Source: Candidatus Aminicenantota bacterium (GTDB lineage Bacteria > Acidobacteriota > Aminicenantia > JAMOAD01). Taken from it: a DNA stretch of 64,000 nt. This document shows positions 8,496 to 18,115 of the stretch, piece by piece. The notes beneath the pieces are model-generated. The model searched no databases. It worked only from the letters and a program-made list of their open reading frames with translations, and had not been told where the DNA came from. Location: the NCBI GenBank assembly GCA_027061995.1, contig JAMOUT010000087.1, forward strand, positions 1-64,000, given 5' to 3'. Every line of letters starts with the position of its first letter. The first letter of the stretch is position 1. Both the position numbers and the translations under genes were made by a program.

Positions 8496-9492
8496 TTGGA
8501 TTGTATTTTTCTTTCAAATATTTTATGTAATTTTTTTCCACTTTTTTTTGATAATCCAAAGTTTTATGTGGAATTTTATATGTTAAAGGGTGATAAATAT
8601 TCTTTTTAATAAAACTTGTATAAACCAATGATGCTAACCCAAGCAGAATTATGATAAAGACAATCATTTGTCTAATTAATTTAAAGAAATCCTTTTTTTC
8701 CTTTACCGATAATGCATTTAAATCATCCTTATAACTCAACTCTTTCCTTTCGCTTATCAAATTTTTCCTAATCAGATTATACAATGCCCTATATGTTTCA
8801 TATTCGGTTAAGCTGGATTTATCAAGAATTCTATTGACTGTCCTTGTTCCATCAACAAGTTTCAGAATTTTATAATCTTTCTCGGTAATGTAAATTACCT
8901 CATCATCCACTTTATCATCTTCATCATCTTTAACTATTTCTATCTTTTTATCAATTTTCTTTATTATAAAGACCATATCATTATTAGGAATCTCTTTTTT
9001 AATCAGAGGCATCTCATCCATCATCTGCATTGTTTCCATTAATAACAGATCAATGGAAATCGGCTCAAACCACTCCTTATCCCAATCTACAACATCCCTT
9101 TTAGTAAATTTATATTTTCCGTCAGACCAATTCATTATACTCATTATTATTTCGGTTGCTTGGATTCTCAGGGCTTTTTTAAGGTCTTCTTTTCCCAATA
9201 TCCCGAGACCTAATAAAATCTCTCCAAGTTTTTTACCTGTTTTATCCTGAATTGATAAAGCTTTATCAAGGGTATCTTTTGAGATAAGGCCGTTTTTTAC
9301 AAGTGTTTCTCCTATTTTATTCTCAATCTTTTTAGGAAATGATTCAACATTCACTATCATCCCTTTATCAAAGTAGATTGTTATATATGTATCCTTGAGA
9401 TTTATAACAAGAGTGCCGGTTTGTTTATGTTGTCCCAATGTTTGAAACAGATTTGTTATTGGAAAATCCTTAATTGTTCCTTCTAAAGCCAT
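8479..9492 (-). CDS. PATAN (DUF4388) protein with tandem MshEN-like c-di-GMP motifs and one membrane helix
   Basis: 337 residues. Residues 1-55 match the start of PATAN/DUF4388 domains (LEGTIKDFPITNLFQTLG, FDKGMIVNVE). Residues 59-82 and 88-111 are two 24-residue motifs of the MshEN type (each opens K-hydrophobic-G, has an internal Gly, and ends L-x-x-Q), separated by exactly five residues, the spacing of known c-di-GMP-binding MshEN domains; the canonical first Arg is Lys in both. Later come a charged linker, a winged-helix-like segment (about 205-260) and one transmembrane helix at about 275-295. PATAN proteins are common in gliding and regulatory systems. It overlaps both neighbours in the operon (10 and 17 bases). 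Confidence 0.7.
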   Translation of the reverse strand: MALEGTIKDFPITNLFQTLGQHKQTGTLVINLKDTYITIYFDKGMIVNVESFPKKIENKIGETLVKNGLISKDTLDKALSIQDKTGKKLGEILLGLGILGKEDLKKALRIQATEIIMSIMNWSDGKYKFTKRDVVDWDKEWFEPISIDLLLMETMQMMDEMPLIKKEIPNNDMVFIIKKIDKKIEIVKDDEDDKVDDEVIYITEKDYKILKLVDGTRTVNRILDKSSLTEYETYRALYNLIRKNLISERKELSYKDDLNALSVKEKKDFFKLIRQMIVFIIILLGLASLVYTSFIKKNIYHPLTYKIPHKTLDYQKKVEKNYIKYLKEKYNPSDNKK

Positions 9493-11222
9493 TCTCTCTT
9501 CTCAACAAAAGATATAATTAAATTCATAATAAAATACAGCAAAAAAGCGATAATAATAAAAATAAAATATATTCCACTTATATTGGAAAATTTGATTAAT
9601 CTTATACTATTGTAAGAAAACAATCCGACAAAAAGAAATGTATAAAATAATGTTGACAATACAAGATAAGAATATGTATATTTTTTCTCAATCAAATCCA
9701 ATCCGGGGATAATCAAAGAAAGCAATAAAAATTTAAAACTCCTTCTTTTATTTTTATCATCAATCTCCTTATATTTAATTTTTCTTGTTTCTATCAACAA
9801 CGGGTCTTTAATAACAAACAGATTAAAACATTCTTCACAATAATCTCTTTTAGATACTCTTGAATTCCTTATTGTGGGTTTTCCGCAGAATTCACATTTG
9901 ATACTTTTACCTATTTTTCTAAAAAGCAACTTGGTGATAAGCATTAAGAAAAGTGAAACAATTATACCAAGCAATAAAGGGTTGTATAACATTTTTAGAT
10001 TTAACCTAACATCAGAATATTTAAAATAATTAAAACTCGGAGGCTTAATATTAACTATTATCTCATTACCTCTTTTAACCCCCTTTGCCCTTGCCATTTT
10101 CAGAAGTTTTTGTCCGCTCTCTATCTGATTAATCTTTATCAATAAAATTCCCAAATTATGATTGATTACAGGACTATTCGGGTTTAGTGAGAGAGCTTTA
10201 TTATACATATCCTTGGCAAGTGCGAAAAATCCGACTCTATAATATATATTCCCCAATAACAAATACTTTTTTTCATCAAGGTTTGAGTTCGCATTCATTT
10301 TTTCAAGGATTGTTCTTGCATTAAAAAGCTTGTTATCATTATAGTAAGATAACGCAATAACCATTCCAAGCTGCTGATCCTTGTTTTTATAATAAAGTTC
10401 TTCGGCTTTTTTCAATTCACCATCCTTATATAAACCGGAGTTCAATTTATCAATCATCCGATAAGACGGGTTCCGAGAAATACTATCAAAAAACATTAAT
10501 GCTTCATAAGAGCCAAATACAAGGAAAAAGAGAATATAAAATATTAATAATAGGTTTTTCTCTTTTTTAAAAAAATAAAAAACCATTATTCCGGCTAAAC
10601 CGAATGGGATATAAAAGATACCGAGAAAAAAACAGGGTGTGATTAATAAAAACATCATAAAAAGAGTGATGGAGAACTCTTTCTTACCCAAATCATTCAA
10701 TATAAGCTTAAAATTATCAATATATTTAAATAAAACAAAAATAGTAAAACTTATCATAAGAGATAAAAACAGAGCTTTTATAAACGAATGCAATATTAAA
10801 AAGAGATTCTTTTTAATTATTATTTTTAACTCCTGAAGATTATTTAATACCGCTCCTGCAAAATTAAAATGTTTTAGTTTTATGGCTGAAAGATCATCAA
10901 GAAGTTTCCAATTATTCCCATAATTCTTATTCAATCGTTCAAGGTAAATCATCCCGTCGCTATAGTCTCCTCTTTTAATTTTATCAAGCGAGTAATTCCA
11001 AATAAGATAGAGAATCTCCATTTTATGATTTTTTTGTATTTTTGAATTAGAGAGTTCATCAATGATTCTCACGGCATCATCTGTTTTCCCCTGTTGAGCG
11101 GTATAATAAAATTTAAACCAAAATTCGCTGTATTCATCACTTTCGGACGATAAAAGATTAATATTCACAATAGATATAAAAAAAATCAATAGAGATAAAA
11201 TAATAGCTCTTTTTCTTATCAT
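9483..11222 (-). CDS. Membrane protein with TPR repeats and a zinc ribbon
   Basis: 579 residues, no family I can name as a whole. A signal-like helix (about 7-25) is followed by a helical region, a cluster of membrane helices (about 140-260), TPR-like repeats (about 265-385, with a clear A-x-x-x-Y-x-x-A-L-x-x-x-P-x-x-P pattern), another membrane helix, then a zinc ribbon CEFCGKP...DYCEECF (about 440-465) and three C-terminal helices. The start ATG overlaps the DUF1844 stop (ATGA at 11219-11222). The neighbour downstream is a PATAN protein; a role in envelope assembly or regulation is possible, but nothing in the sequence proves it. Confidence 0.6.
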   Translation of the reverse strand: MIRKRAIILSLLIFFISIVNINLLSSESDEYSEFWFKFYYTAQQGKTDDAVRIIDELSNSKIQKNHKMEILYLIWNYSLDKIKRGDYSDGMIYLERLNKNYGNNWKLLDDLSAIKLKHFNFAGAVLNNLQELKIIIKKNLFLILHSFIKALFLSLMISFTIFVLFKYIDNFKLILNDLGKKEFSITLFMMFLLITPCFFLGIFYIPFGLAGIMVFYFFKKEKNLLLIFYILFFLVFGSYEALMFFDSISRNPSYRMIDKLNSGLYKDGELKKAEELYYKNKDQQLGMVIALSYYNDNKLFNARTILEKMNANSNLDEKKYLLLGNIYYRVGFFALAKDMYNKALSLNPNSPVINHNLGILLIKINQIESGQKLLKMARAKGVKRGNEIIVNIKPPSFNYFKYSDVRLNLKMLYNPLLLGIIVSLFLMLITKLLFRKIGKSIKCEFCGKPTIRNSRVSKRDYCEECFNLFVIKDPLLIETRKIKYKEIDDKNKRRSFKFLLLSLIIPGLDLIEKKYTYSYLVLSTLFYTFLFVGLFSYNSIRLIKFSNISGIYFIFIIIAFLLYFIMNLIISFVEKREWL

Positions 11223-11488
11223 TTTATTATCTGTTTTTGTTTTAAATATTCTGTCTTCAATTGAGTGAGAATCGAATCTAACAATTGCTCTTCATCATCG
11301 GTCAAATTTCCCTCTGTTTTAGTTTTTAAAAAATCAATTATATCAATAATGTTTTTTGCCTCATCAAGAGAAATTTTTTTTTCTCCTGTTAAAGGATCAT
11401 TTCTTAATCCCATTTTTATCAAAGCCTGAGTATAAAACGGAATTATTATTGTGGAAAGTTCAACAGGGAGCACCCCGTTTTTTTCCAT
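11219..11488 (-). CDS. DUF1844 protein
   Basis: 89 residues, matching DUF1844 in length and pattern: an N-terminal helix with a conserved LSTIIIPFYTQALIKMG-like stretch, then DEAKNIIDIIDFL and a helix ending in LTDDEEQLL. The family is widespread among Acidobacteriota and deltaproteobacterial groups and has no assigned function. GGGAGG lies just upstream of the ATG. It begins the tightly packed run that ends with RibF; the FKBP gene is 73 bases upstream on the same strand. Confidence 0.85.
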   Translation of the reverse strand: MEKNGVLPVELSTIIIPFYTQALIKMGLRNDPLTGEKKISLDEAKNIIDIIDFLKTKTEGNLTDDEEQLLDSILTQLKTEYLKQKQIIK

Positions 11489-11561
11489 ATGGACCTCCCG
11501 TATAAAATATAAAAATATAACATTTTTTTACAAAATATTCAAGAAGATTTATTATATAATA

Positions 11562-12275
11562 TTATTGTTTGTTTTTAACTTCCGCAGGTTTTTTTATCCC
11601 GAGTAATTCAATATCAAATATTAACAGTTGCCCGGGACCAATTATATTTCCGGCTCCTCTGTCTCCGTAAGCTAAGTTTGACGGGATGTAAAATCTGTAT
11701 TTCGCACCAACTTTCATAAGTTGAAGGCCCTCAACCCATCCGGGAATTACTTTGTTTAATTGGAATTCGGCGGGTTTTCCCCTTTTATAAGAACTGTCAA
11801 ATTCCTGTCCGTTTAATAATGTCCCTCTGTAATTTACCACCACAATATCTGTAGGGAGAGGTTTTTTCCCTGTTCCCTCTTTTATAATTTCATATTGCAA
11901 ACCGCTTTCAGTGGTAATAACTCCTTTCTTTTTCGCATTCTTTTTAAGAAATTCTTCCGATATTTTTTTATTTTTATCAATAATATTTTTTATCATTTCC
12001 TGCTGAAACTCTATCAAAGTTTGTCTAATCTCTTCCTCTTTTAATAAAGCTTTTCCCCCGTTTAAACTATCATCGATCCCTTTTAATAAAGCTTTTATAT
12101 CAAGTTTATTTTTAAGATCATTTAAATTCTTCCCATAATTGTAACCCATCGCATAACTTCTCTTTACTTTTTTGGAACTCAAATCAAGTTTAGAACTAAC
12201 CTCCGTTGTTTTCTTACATCCGAACGAGATAAAAAGAAAACTCAAAATAACTACCAATGTTGCAAATCTTTTCAT
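11562..12275 (-). CDS. FKBP-type peptidyl-prolyl isomerase, lipoprotein (FkpA/Mip-like)
   Basis: About 237 residues from the ATG at 12275, chosen because GGAG lies 7-8 bases before it and the product then starts with a clean lipoprotein signal (hydrophobic stretch ending LFISFGC, lipobox Cys). An N-terminal helical dimerisation region (about 25-125) resembles FkpA/Mip. The C-terminal FKBP domain shows VNYRGTLLNGQEFDSS, VIPGWVEGLQLM, AYGDRGAG and LLIFDIELLGI, covering the usual active-site residues. It should assist folding of exported proteins at the outer side of the inner membrane or in the periplasm. Confidence 0.9.
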   Translation of the reverse strand: MKRFATLVVILSFLFISFGCKKTTEVSSKLDLSSKKVKRSYAMGYNYGKNLNDLKNKLDIKALLKGIDDSLNGGKALLKEEEIRQTLIEFQQEMIKNIIDKNKKISEEFLKKNAKKKGVITTESGLQYEIIKEGTGKKPLPTDIVVVNYRGTLLNGQEFDSSYKRGKPAEFQLNKVIPGWVEGLQLMKVGAKYRFYIPSNLAYGDRGAGNIIGPGQLLIFDIELLGIKKPAEVKNKQ

Positions 12276-12445
12276 TTCTTCACTCCTTAACTTAGAATTC
12301 TTCATTATATAATAAAATTCTTTTTATGTTAAGCCGGCTATATTTAAAATGTATTATTTTTTTATTTATATGAACAAAAATAAATATAAACCATCCTTTA
12401 ACCCCACACTTCACTTTCAAGCTTAATTCTGATAAACTTAATAAT

Positions 12446-13978
12446 ATGATAAATTTCTGGAAATTTGAAAAAGAAAATAGGATAAAAAGCCTTATTATCC
12501 TTTTCATACTATTGTTTTTTTTTGTTCTTGCATGGTGGATAGCATTTAAAATAACACTGTTTTTCATGGGGATTAAACTTTATCTCCCTTTTTATATCTA
12601 TATAATAGCGGCATTAATAACATCGTTTTTTTATTTTAAAAGGGCGGACGGTTCAATAAGAGAATTTCTTTTTGCTATCAATGCTCTTCCGATAGATAAA
12701 GAGGATTTCAGACACAGAAGGGTGGAAAATATTATAAATGAGATATCGGTTGCCGCGGGGATACAGCCTCCTACTCTTTATATTTTCCCGTCATATATAA
12801 AAAATGCTTTTACCGTAAAAACCGAAAAAGAGCACATCGTCGTTATTTCCGAAGGGGTCGCCGGCAATATGAGAAGAGATGAGATTCAGGCAATAGTTGC
12901 TCATGAGATAGGTCATATTGTTGACAAAGATACCGAGATAAAAACATTCATCGTATCACTTACGGCTGGACTTGTTTCCGCAAAATCGCTTCTCGGATTC
13001 ACAACACCTACAACAACAAAGCATGGAACAGGGGTTAGAATGAGGGGGAAATTCGGAACATATATAATTGTTATGTATATTTTCCTTACAATCACACAAA
13101 TAATAACAAGAATCCTATCCACAATGGTTTCACGACAGCGGGAATATCTTGCGGATATGAAATCAACGGAGTTTACAAGAAATCCCGAAGCTTTGGCAAG
13201 AGCTTTATATATAATAGATCATGACAGAATAAACCAATTGATAAATCTTACTCATCCCTCATACTCAATGTTGTTTCTTATAAATCCTTTGAAGAACAGT
13301 TTGGGCGAAAAAAACGGTTTATTTGCAAACCTTTTTTCAACACACCCGCCCACTTTTTTAAGAATAAAAAGAATGCTTGAATTAGCACATTTGGATCCGG
13401 GAGAATTTTTTGCAGATAAAATGAAGAAAAGATTGGGAATCGATGAAGAGGAAAAACAATACTTTGTCAAACAAAAGGATAAATGGCTCGGGCCTTTTAC
13501 GATGAAAGAGATTAGAGAAAAATTTAAAGACCTTAATATGGTTAAGATATTTTCCGAGCTTCACGGGCAGGAAAGTTTCATGCTTAAAGGGGAAAAAGCG
13601 GATTACTCCTGTCCGAGATGCGGAGGAGGTTTGTATGATACTTTTTACGAAGATATTCCGGTAACTCTTTGCCAAACTTGCGGAGGAGTCCTCATTAAAG
13701 GGGTAAGATTAAAAAGATCATTAATAAGAGAAGATCCTCACTTTAATATGAAAAAAGAAAAAGAATTAATAAAAACCCGATTTTTACAATTAAAAAAAGA
13801 AAAAGGAAAAATAGGGATTAAGGATTTTGATTCCTCCCCTTTATTAAATTGTCCTGTTTGCGGGGGCAAAATGGCAAGATTTTTTTACAGTTATAATCTG
13901 CCCGTTGTTATGGATTTTTGTTATAAATGCGATCTATATTTTTTGGATAGGGGAGAACTTGACCTGCTTCAATCGTAA
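12446..13978 (+). CDS. M48-family (HtpX-like) membrane metalloprotease with GYF_2-like domain and two zinc ribbons
   Basis: 510 residues. Two N-terminal membrane helices (about 15-62) precede an M48 peptidase core: HEIGH (153-157) with zinc ligands His153 and His157, catalytic Glu154, and third ligand Glu233 in EYLAD. A further helix spans 203-222. After the core come a GYF_2/DUF4339-like segment (WLGPFTMKEIREKF, 347-360) and two TFIIB-type zinc ribbons with Cys389/392/409/412 and Cys469/472/492/495. HtpX removes damaged membrane proteins; the C-terminal additions are unusual and may recruit substrates. There is no ribosome site before the ATG; a weak promoter (12410-12438) would give an almost leaderless mRNA. 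Confidence 0.85.
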   Translation: MINFWKFEKENRIKSLIILFILLFFFVLAWWIAFKITLFFMGIKLYLPFYIYIIAALITSFFYFKRADGSIREFLFAINALPIDKEDFRHRRVENIINEISVAAGIQPPTLYIFPSYIKNAFTVKTEKEHIVVISEGVAGNMRRDEIQAIVAHEIGHIVDKDTEIKTFIVSLTAGLVSAKSLLGFTTPTTTKHGTGVRMRGKFGTYIIVMYIFLTITQIITRILSTMVSRQREYLADMKSTEFTRNPEALARALYIIDHDRINQLINLTHPSYSMLFLINPLKNSLGEKNGLFANLFSTHPPTFLRIKRMLELAHLDPGEFFADKMKKRLGIDEEEKQYFVKQKDKWLGPFTMKEIREKFKDLNMVKIFSELHGQESFMLKGEKADYSCPRCGGGLYDTFYEDIPVTLCQTCGGVLIKGVRLKRSLIREDPHFNMKKEKELIKTRFLQLKKEKGKIGIKDFDSSPLLNCPVCGGKMARFFYSYNLPVVMDFCYKCDLYFLDRGELDLLQS

Positions 13979-14063
13979 TATTAATATTTGTTGAATAATT
14001 AATCAAAACAATCCGTATATAATATATATAATATATATCAAGATAATAGTAAAAGGAGGATTT

Positions 14064-14975
14064 ATGGAAAAAATAATTATCAAAGATGTAAACAAATCAT
14101 ACGGAGACATTAAAGCGGTAAACAATCTCTCTTTTAAAATCGAAGAGGGCAAAATTTACGGAATTTTAGGCCCTAATGGCGCAGGTAAAACAACAACCAT
14201 AAGAATGCTGCTGAATATCATCCCCCCAGATTCCGGAGAGATTCTGATTGATAACAAACCTTTTGAAGAAAAGATGAAAGAGAGAATAGGATATCTTCCC
14301 GAAGAGAGAGGTTTATACAGAAAATTAAAAGTAAAAGATACCCTCTGCTTTTTCGGCGAACTAAAAGGGATGAAACCGAATGAAGCTTTAAAATCAGCCG
14401 AAGAATGGGTGGATAAAATAGGACTGTCTGAATGGTTCGATAAAAAAATTGAGGAACTCTCAAAAGGGATGCAACAAAAGATTCAATTCATAACCTCTAT
14501 AATTCACAATCCCGATATAATAATCTTTGACGAACCATTCTCGGGACTTGATCCTTTAAATACGGAGATACTTCTGGATATTATGCTTGAGATGAAGAAA
14601 AAAGGTTCAACAATCCTGTTTTCAACCCATATACTCGAGCATGCGGAAAAACTTGTTGACGGTGTAACCCTTATTAAAAACGGGAAGAATGTTTTAACCG
14701 GCTCTCTTGAAGAGATAAGAAACAGGTATTCCGCTAATCTGTATAAAATAGAGATTGAGGAGGAGAATGATGATGAAAAGATAAAAAAATTCCCTTATAT
14801 CAAAGAGATTAATAGCTTCGGAAAAGAATTTGAGATAGAGATAAAAAAAGAGATTGAACCTACAAAATTTTTAAAAGATATTGTTGAAGAGGGAATTAAA
14901 ATTAATAAATTCGAGAGAATTCAACCATCATTAAAAAATATATATCTGAAACTTATGAAAGAGGAGGAAAAATGA
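14064..14975 (+). CDS. ABC transporter ATP-binding protein (NatA-like)
   Basis: 303 residues. Walker A GPNGAGKTT (about 36-44), signature LSKGMQQK, Walker B IIFDEPFSGLDP and the switch His in STHILEH are all present. The C-terminal 80 residues follow the DUF4162-like tail common in ABC-2 export ATPases. AAAGGAGG precedes the ATG. The stop overlaps the permease start by 4 bases (ATGA at 14972-14975), so the two form one transporter. NatAB pairs export sodium or small molecules; the substrate here is unknown. Confidence 0.93.
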   Translation: MEKIIIKDVNKSYGDIKAVNNLSFKIEEGKIYGILGPNGAGKTTTIRMLLNIIPPDSGEILIDNKPFEEKMKERIGYLPEERGLYRKLKVKDTLCFFGELKGMKPNEALKSAEEWVDKIGLSEWFDKKIEELSKGMQQKIQFITSIIHNPDIIIFDEPFSGLDPLNTEILLDIMLEMKKKGSTILFSTHILEHAEKLVDGVTLIKNGKNVLTGSLEEIRNRYSANLYKIEIEEENDDEKIKKFPYIKEINSFGKEFEIEIKKEIEPTKFLKDIVEEGIKINKFERIQPSLKNIYLKLMKEEEK

Positions 14976-16303
14976 AAGTTTTAACCATAATAAAGAAAGA
15001 GGTGAAAGAGATTGTTGTAAAAAAAGCATTTATAATCGGAACACTGCTTACCCCCGTATTAATGGTCGGCATGGTATTTCTTCCCTCTCTTATAATGGGA
15101 AAAGTCGCAAAAACAAATGCAAAAATCATGGTTATTGATTTTACTGATTCTGTTTTCAATCAATTAAAAACAGAGCTCGAAGGTAAAGGAAAGGATAATA
15201 AAAAAATCAAACAAAACATGGAAAAGGATATTCTTGAAAAAGCAAAAAAACAAACGGATGGGATAGAGGGTATTATCACTTTTAAATTGGAGAATATATC
15301 AACTACAAAAGATAAACTTCCCGAAATTGAAAAAAAATTAAAACAGGAGATTGGCAGTAAAAAAATATACGGTTATCTTATAATCCCGAAAAATTTTCTC
15401 AAAGACCGAAAAGTGATATTAAAAGCAAAAAATGTTGCAAACATAGCTGTTATTAAATCAATAAACAGTGCATTAAGGAAAATAGCCACAAGAAAACTTT
15501 TGGAAAAAGAGAATTTCCCCGAAGACAAAATAGAGGAACTTACCAAAAGTGTCCGAATCTCAACCATTAAAATAGAAAAAGGGAAAGAGAAAAAGAGTAG
15601 TTTTATCGGGGAATATCTTCTCGCGGTTATTCTCGTAGTTTTAATCTTCATGGTGATTCTCGTGTATGGGCAAACCGTTATGAGAAGTATAGTTGAAGAG
15701 AAGAATATGAGAGTTACCGAGGTTTTATTATCCTCTGTTGATTCTTTTACTCTGTTTCTCGGAAAAATAACGGGGATAGGAGCGGCGGGACTGATTCAAG
15801 TTGTTATATGGGCTATTATGTTTTTCGGAGGTTATATATATTTTATATCCTTTTTACCAATGAGGTTTAAGGGTGCTTCAGTTTCTCCCATGGCATATAT
15901 AGCATTTGCAATATTTTTTATTCTCGGATATTTTCTCTATTCAACCCTTTTTGCAATAGCGGGAGCAGTATCAAACACTGATCAGGAAGCACAACAATTT
16001 CTTCAACCTATTATGATTTTGCTTATTTTACCCTATCTTATATCTTTTTCAAGCATTCAAAACCCTGATAATGCCATAGTGGTTGCACTCTCGTTTTTCC
16101 CGTTTTTCACCCCGATGCTTATGTTTGTCAGAGTCGCATTTGCAAGCGTTCCTGTTTACCAATTTATTCTATCGACAGTATTAATGATACTAACAATAAT
16201 AGGAATGATTTTTATCGCGGCTAAAATTTTCAGAATAGGGATTCTATCTTATGGTAAAAAACCCAATTTAAAACAGATATTTCTCTGGTTAAAAGAAAGA
16301 TAA
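14972..16303 (+). CDS. ABC-2 type transporter permease (NatB-like)
   Basis: 443 residues. A first membrane helix (about 20-40) is followed by a long extracytoplasmic domain (to about 205), then five or more C-terminal helices, the layout of NatB/ABC-2 permeases. The motif RSIVEEKNMRVTEVLLSS near residue 235 is typical of the family. The gene overlaps the ATPase gene by 4 bases. No clear terminator follows; the next 130 bases are AT-rich and featureless. Confidence 0.9.
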   Translation: MKVLTIIKKEVKEIVVKKAFIIGTLLTPVLMVGMVFLPSLIMGKVAKTNAKIMVIDFTDSVFNQLKTELEGKGKDNKKIKQNMEKDILEKAKKQTDGIEGIITFKLENISTTKDKLPEIEKKLKQEIGSKKIYGYLIIPKNFLKDRKVILKAKNVANIAVIKSINSALRKIATRKLLEKENFPEDKIEELTKSVRISTIKIEKGKEKKSSFIGEYLLAVILVVLIFMVILVYGQTVMRSIVEEKNMRVTEVLLSSVDSFTLFLGKITGIGAAGLIQVVIWAIMFFGGYIYFISFLPMRFKGASVSPMAYIAFAIFFILGYFLYSTLFAIAGAVSNTDQEAQQFLQPIMILLILPYLISFSSIQNPDNAIVVALSFFPFFTPMLMFVRVAFASVPVYQFILSTVLMILTIIGMIFIAAKIFRIGILSYGKKPNLKQIFLWLKER

Positions 16304-16445
16304 AATTTTATAAATTATAAGTAATAAATTAAGATTGCAGAGGCACCGGATTCGGACATCTTACAATTAAACAAGAAATTATTTTACTAATAATTCTATC
16401 TTTTAATAATTAATAAAAAAATTAAATTTTATTTATTCGACATTT

Positions 16446-16741
16446 TCAATCAAAAACAATAATTAGTGAATGAAAAAGTTCTTTTAGAATACTGATTTTT
16501 ATCGTAAAAAATTTATATAATTTTTTTATTATCAAATAATATTCATCATCAATTTGAGCATTCACCAGTATATCAACATTTATTGTTCTTTTATTATTTT
16601 TTTGAATAATTTTAAATTTCATGTTTTTAATTTTATCTAAAATAACTCTACCTAAGATAGGATTCTCCCCGCTAATGATATTAATGCTTTTTTCAGATTA
16701 ATAATCCGGTTTTTTGTTTTAATCAAACTATTTTCAAACAT
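16446..16741 (-). pseudogene. Small unknown gene with a -1 frame change
   Basis: An ATG at 16741 with GAGGGG about 8 bases upstream opens a frame that stops after 29 codons (MFENSLIKTKNRI...). At the AAAAAA run around 16688-16693 the -1 frame takes over and stays open for about 81 more codons to TGA at 16446-16448 (GENPILGRVILDKI... to IIVFD). Read through, it gives about 98 residues, basic, helix/strand mixed, no family recognised. Either a one-base deletion has killed a small gene, or the A-run allows slippage. The ribosome site argues against a chance frame. Confidence 0.4.
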
Positions 16742-16936
16742 TTTATTTAACCCCTCGATAAAATTATTGAACAAAACAATAAATCATAAATTAAAAACCC
16801 GTTTTTTTCAATATCTCCAATTTCATATATGATTGTATCATATGTTTTGTTTTCCATTTTCAATCCGTCTTTCCGACTTTCTTTATAAATAAGAAGAATA
16901 TTGATATAATAGATTATTTAATTCAAGGAGTAAAAT

Positions 16937-18112
16937 ATGAAAAAAAGAGTAATTGTTTTAATTCTGATTGTTTTTTTTACGGGAATTTTCTCCCTCTATT
17001 GTTCAAAACCACCCGAGAATGTTTTAACAAAAAAATTTGAGAATCTATCAAAGGAGATGACTCAAAAACTAAAAACAATAAAAACAAGAGAACAATATAA
17101 TAATCTGTTAAAAGACAGGGAAAACAGTTTATTACAACTTTCCAAAGAGTTTGAGAACAAAAAATTATCAAACAATGATAAATTAACGCTCGGAAAAATA
17201 TTTGTTGAGATAAAAAAATATGATGCTGCCGCAAAAATCTTTGAAACTCTCATGAAAGAACCTACTCTAAAGAAGAAAGCGATAGTGGGGATAATTGAAG
17301 TTTATCTCAACAAAAGGGATATAAAAAACACAAGCAAATATCTTGATATTGCAAAAAAAGAATTTAAAGATAATCTTAAAGAGTTCGCCCCGTATTTTTT
17401 AATCGGCGGGTTAAACCAAATGAGTAAAGAAAAAAGTATTGAGTATCTTGAAATTGCGTTCAAATACAGATTGGCACCCCCTTTTTCAAGATATGTGGGA
17501 TATGGTATTGATGCTTATGCAAAAGCAAAAGGATTAAAGAAAGAGGAAAAATTGCAGTTGATTGAAAAGATGAAAACCCTTTATGCGGGAGATCCTACCA
17601 TTATAAAAAATTTGGAAAAAAAAGAAGCTATCTTAAAGTTAATAGGAAGCCCTGCTGCTGAAATTAATGTTGAAGCTGATTGGATAAATAGCGCCGTCCC
17701 TCTCACACTCGCAAAATTAAAAGGTAAATATGTGGTTTTGGAATTTTTCGCCCCGTGGTGTCCCCACTGCAGACACAGTCTGCCTCATATGATAGAACTT
17801 TATAAAAAACTTAAATCAAAAGGGTTAATGGTAATAGGGATAACATCTTACTATGGCTCATATTCTGACGGAGAAAAAAATGTCGGTAGAGTCCCAAAAG
17901 AGAAAGAATTAGAACTTATAAAAGAATTTGTAAAAAAGAACAATGTGAATTTTCCTGTAATGGTTACAAAAAGCAGAACGCTCGGAGATAAATACGGAGT
18001 GGAAGGAATCCCCTGTTTTATTCTCATATCCAAAGACGGAAAAGTTTTAAAAAGATATGAAGGAGCGATTCCTACGCTATACGGAGAGATTGAACGGATA
18101 GTAACAAATTAA
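16937..18112 (+). CDS. Exported thioredoxin-like (TlpA/AhpC-type) protein
   Basis: 391 residues. The N-terminus is a signal sequence ending near YCSK; Cys22 could be a lipid anchor, though the residue before it is not typical. Residues 30-230 are helical, TPR-like. Residues 240-391 are a TlpA/AhpC-TSA thioredoxin fold with the redox pair C275-P-H-C278 in FFAPWCPHC and a cis-Pro in GVEGIPCF. It likely reduces or exchanges disulfides of periplasmic proteins. AAGGAG precedes the ATG; a TATAAT lies at about 16908. TsaD begins 3 bases after the stop. Confidence 0.85.
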   Translation: MKKRVIVLILIVFFTGIFSLYCSKPPENVLTKKFENLSKEMTQKLKTIKTREQYNNLLKDRENSLLQLSKEFENKKLSNNDKLTLGKIFVEIKKYDAAAKIFETLMKEPTLKKKAIVGIIEVYLNKRDIKNTSKYLDIAKKEFKDNLKEFAPYFLIGGLNQMSKEKSIEYLEIAFKYRLAPPFSRYVGYGIDAYAKAKGLKKEEKLQLIEKMKTLYAGDPTIIKNLEKKEAILKLIGSPAAEINVEADWINSAVPLTLAKLKGKYVVLEFFAPWCPHCRHSLPHMIELYKKLKSKGLMVIGITSYYGSYSDGEKNVGRVPKEKELELIKEFVKKNNVNFPVMVTKSRTLGDKYGVEGIPCFILISKDGKVLKRYEGAIPTLYGEIERIVTN

Positions 18113-18115
18113 TTT

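Noticed and set aside
14005-14045. Strong sigma-70 promoter for the ABC transporter
   Set aside because: Several TATAAT-like boxes overlap, but no -35 box sits at 16-18 bases; the TTGAAT upstream is 21 bases away.
16661-16741. Programmed -1 frameshift as the main reading
   Set aside because: The A-run is in the wrong phase for the usual X-XXY-YYZ slippery heptamer (it reads G-AAA-AAA-G in frame) and no strong downstream stem was seen, so simple gene decay is at least as likely.
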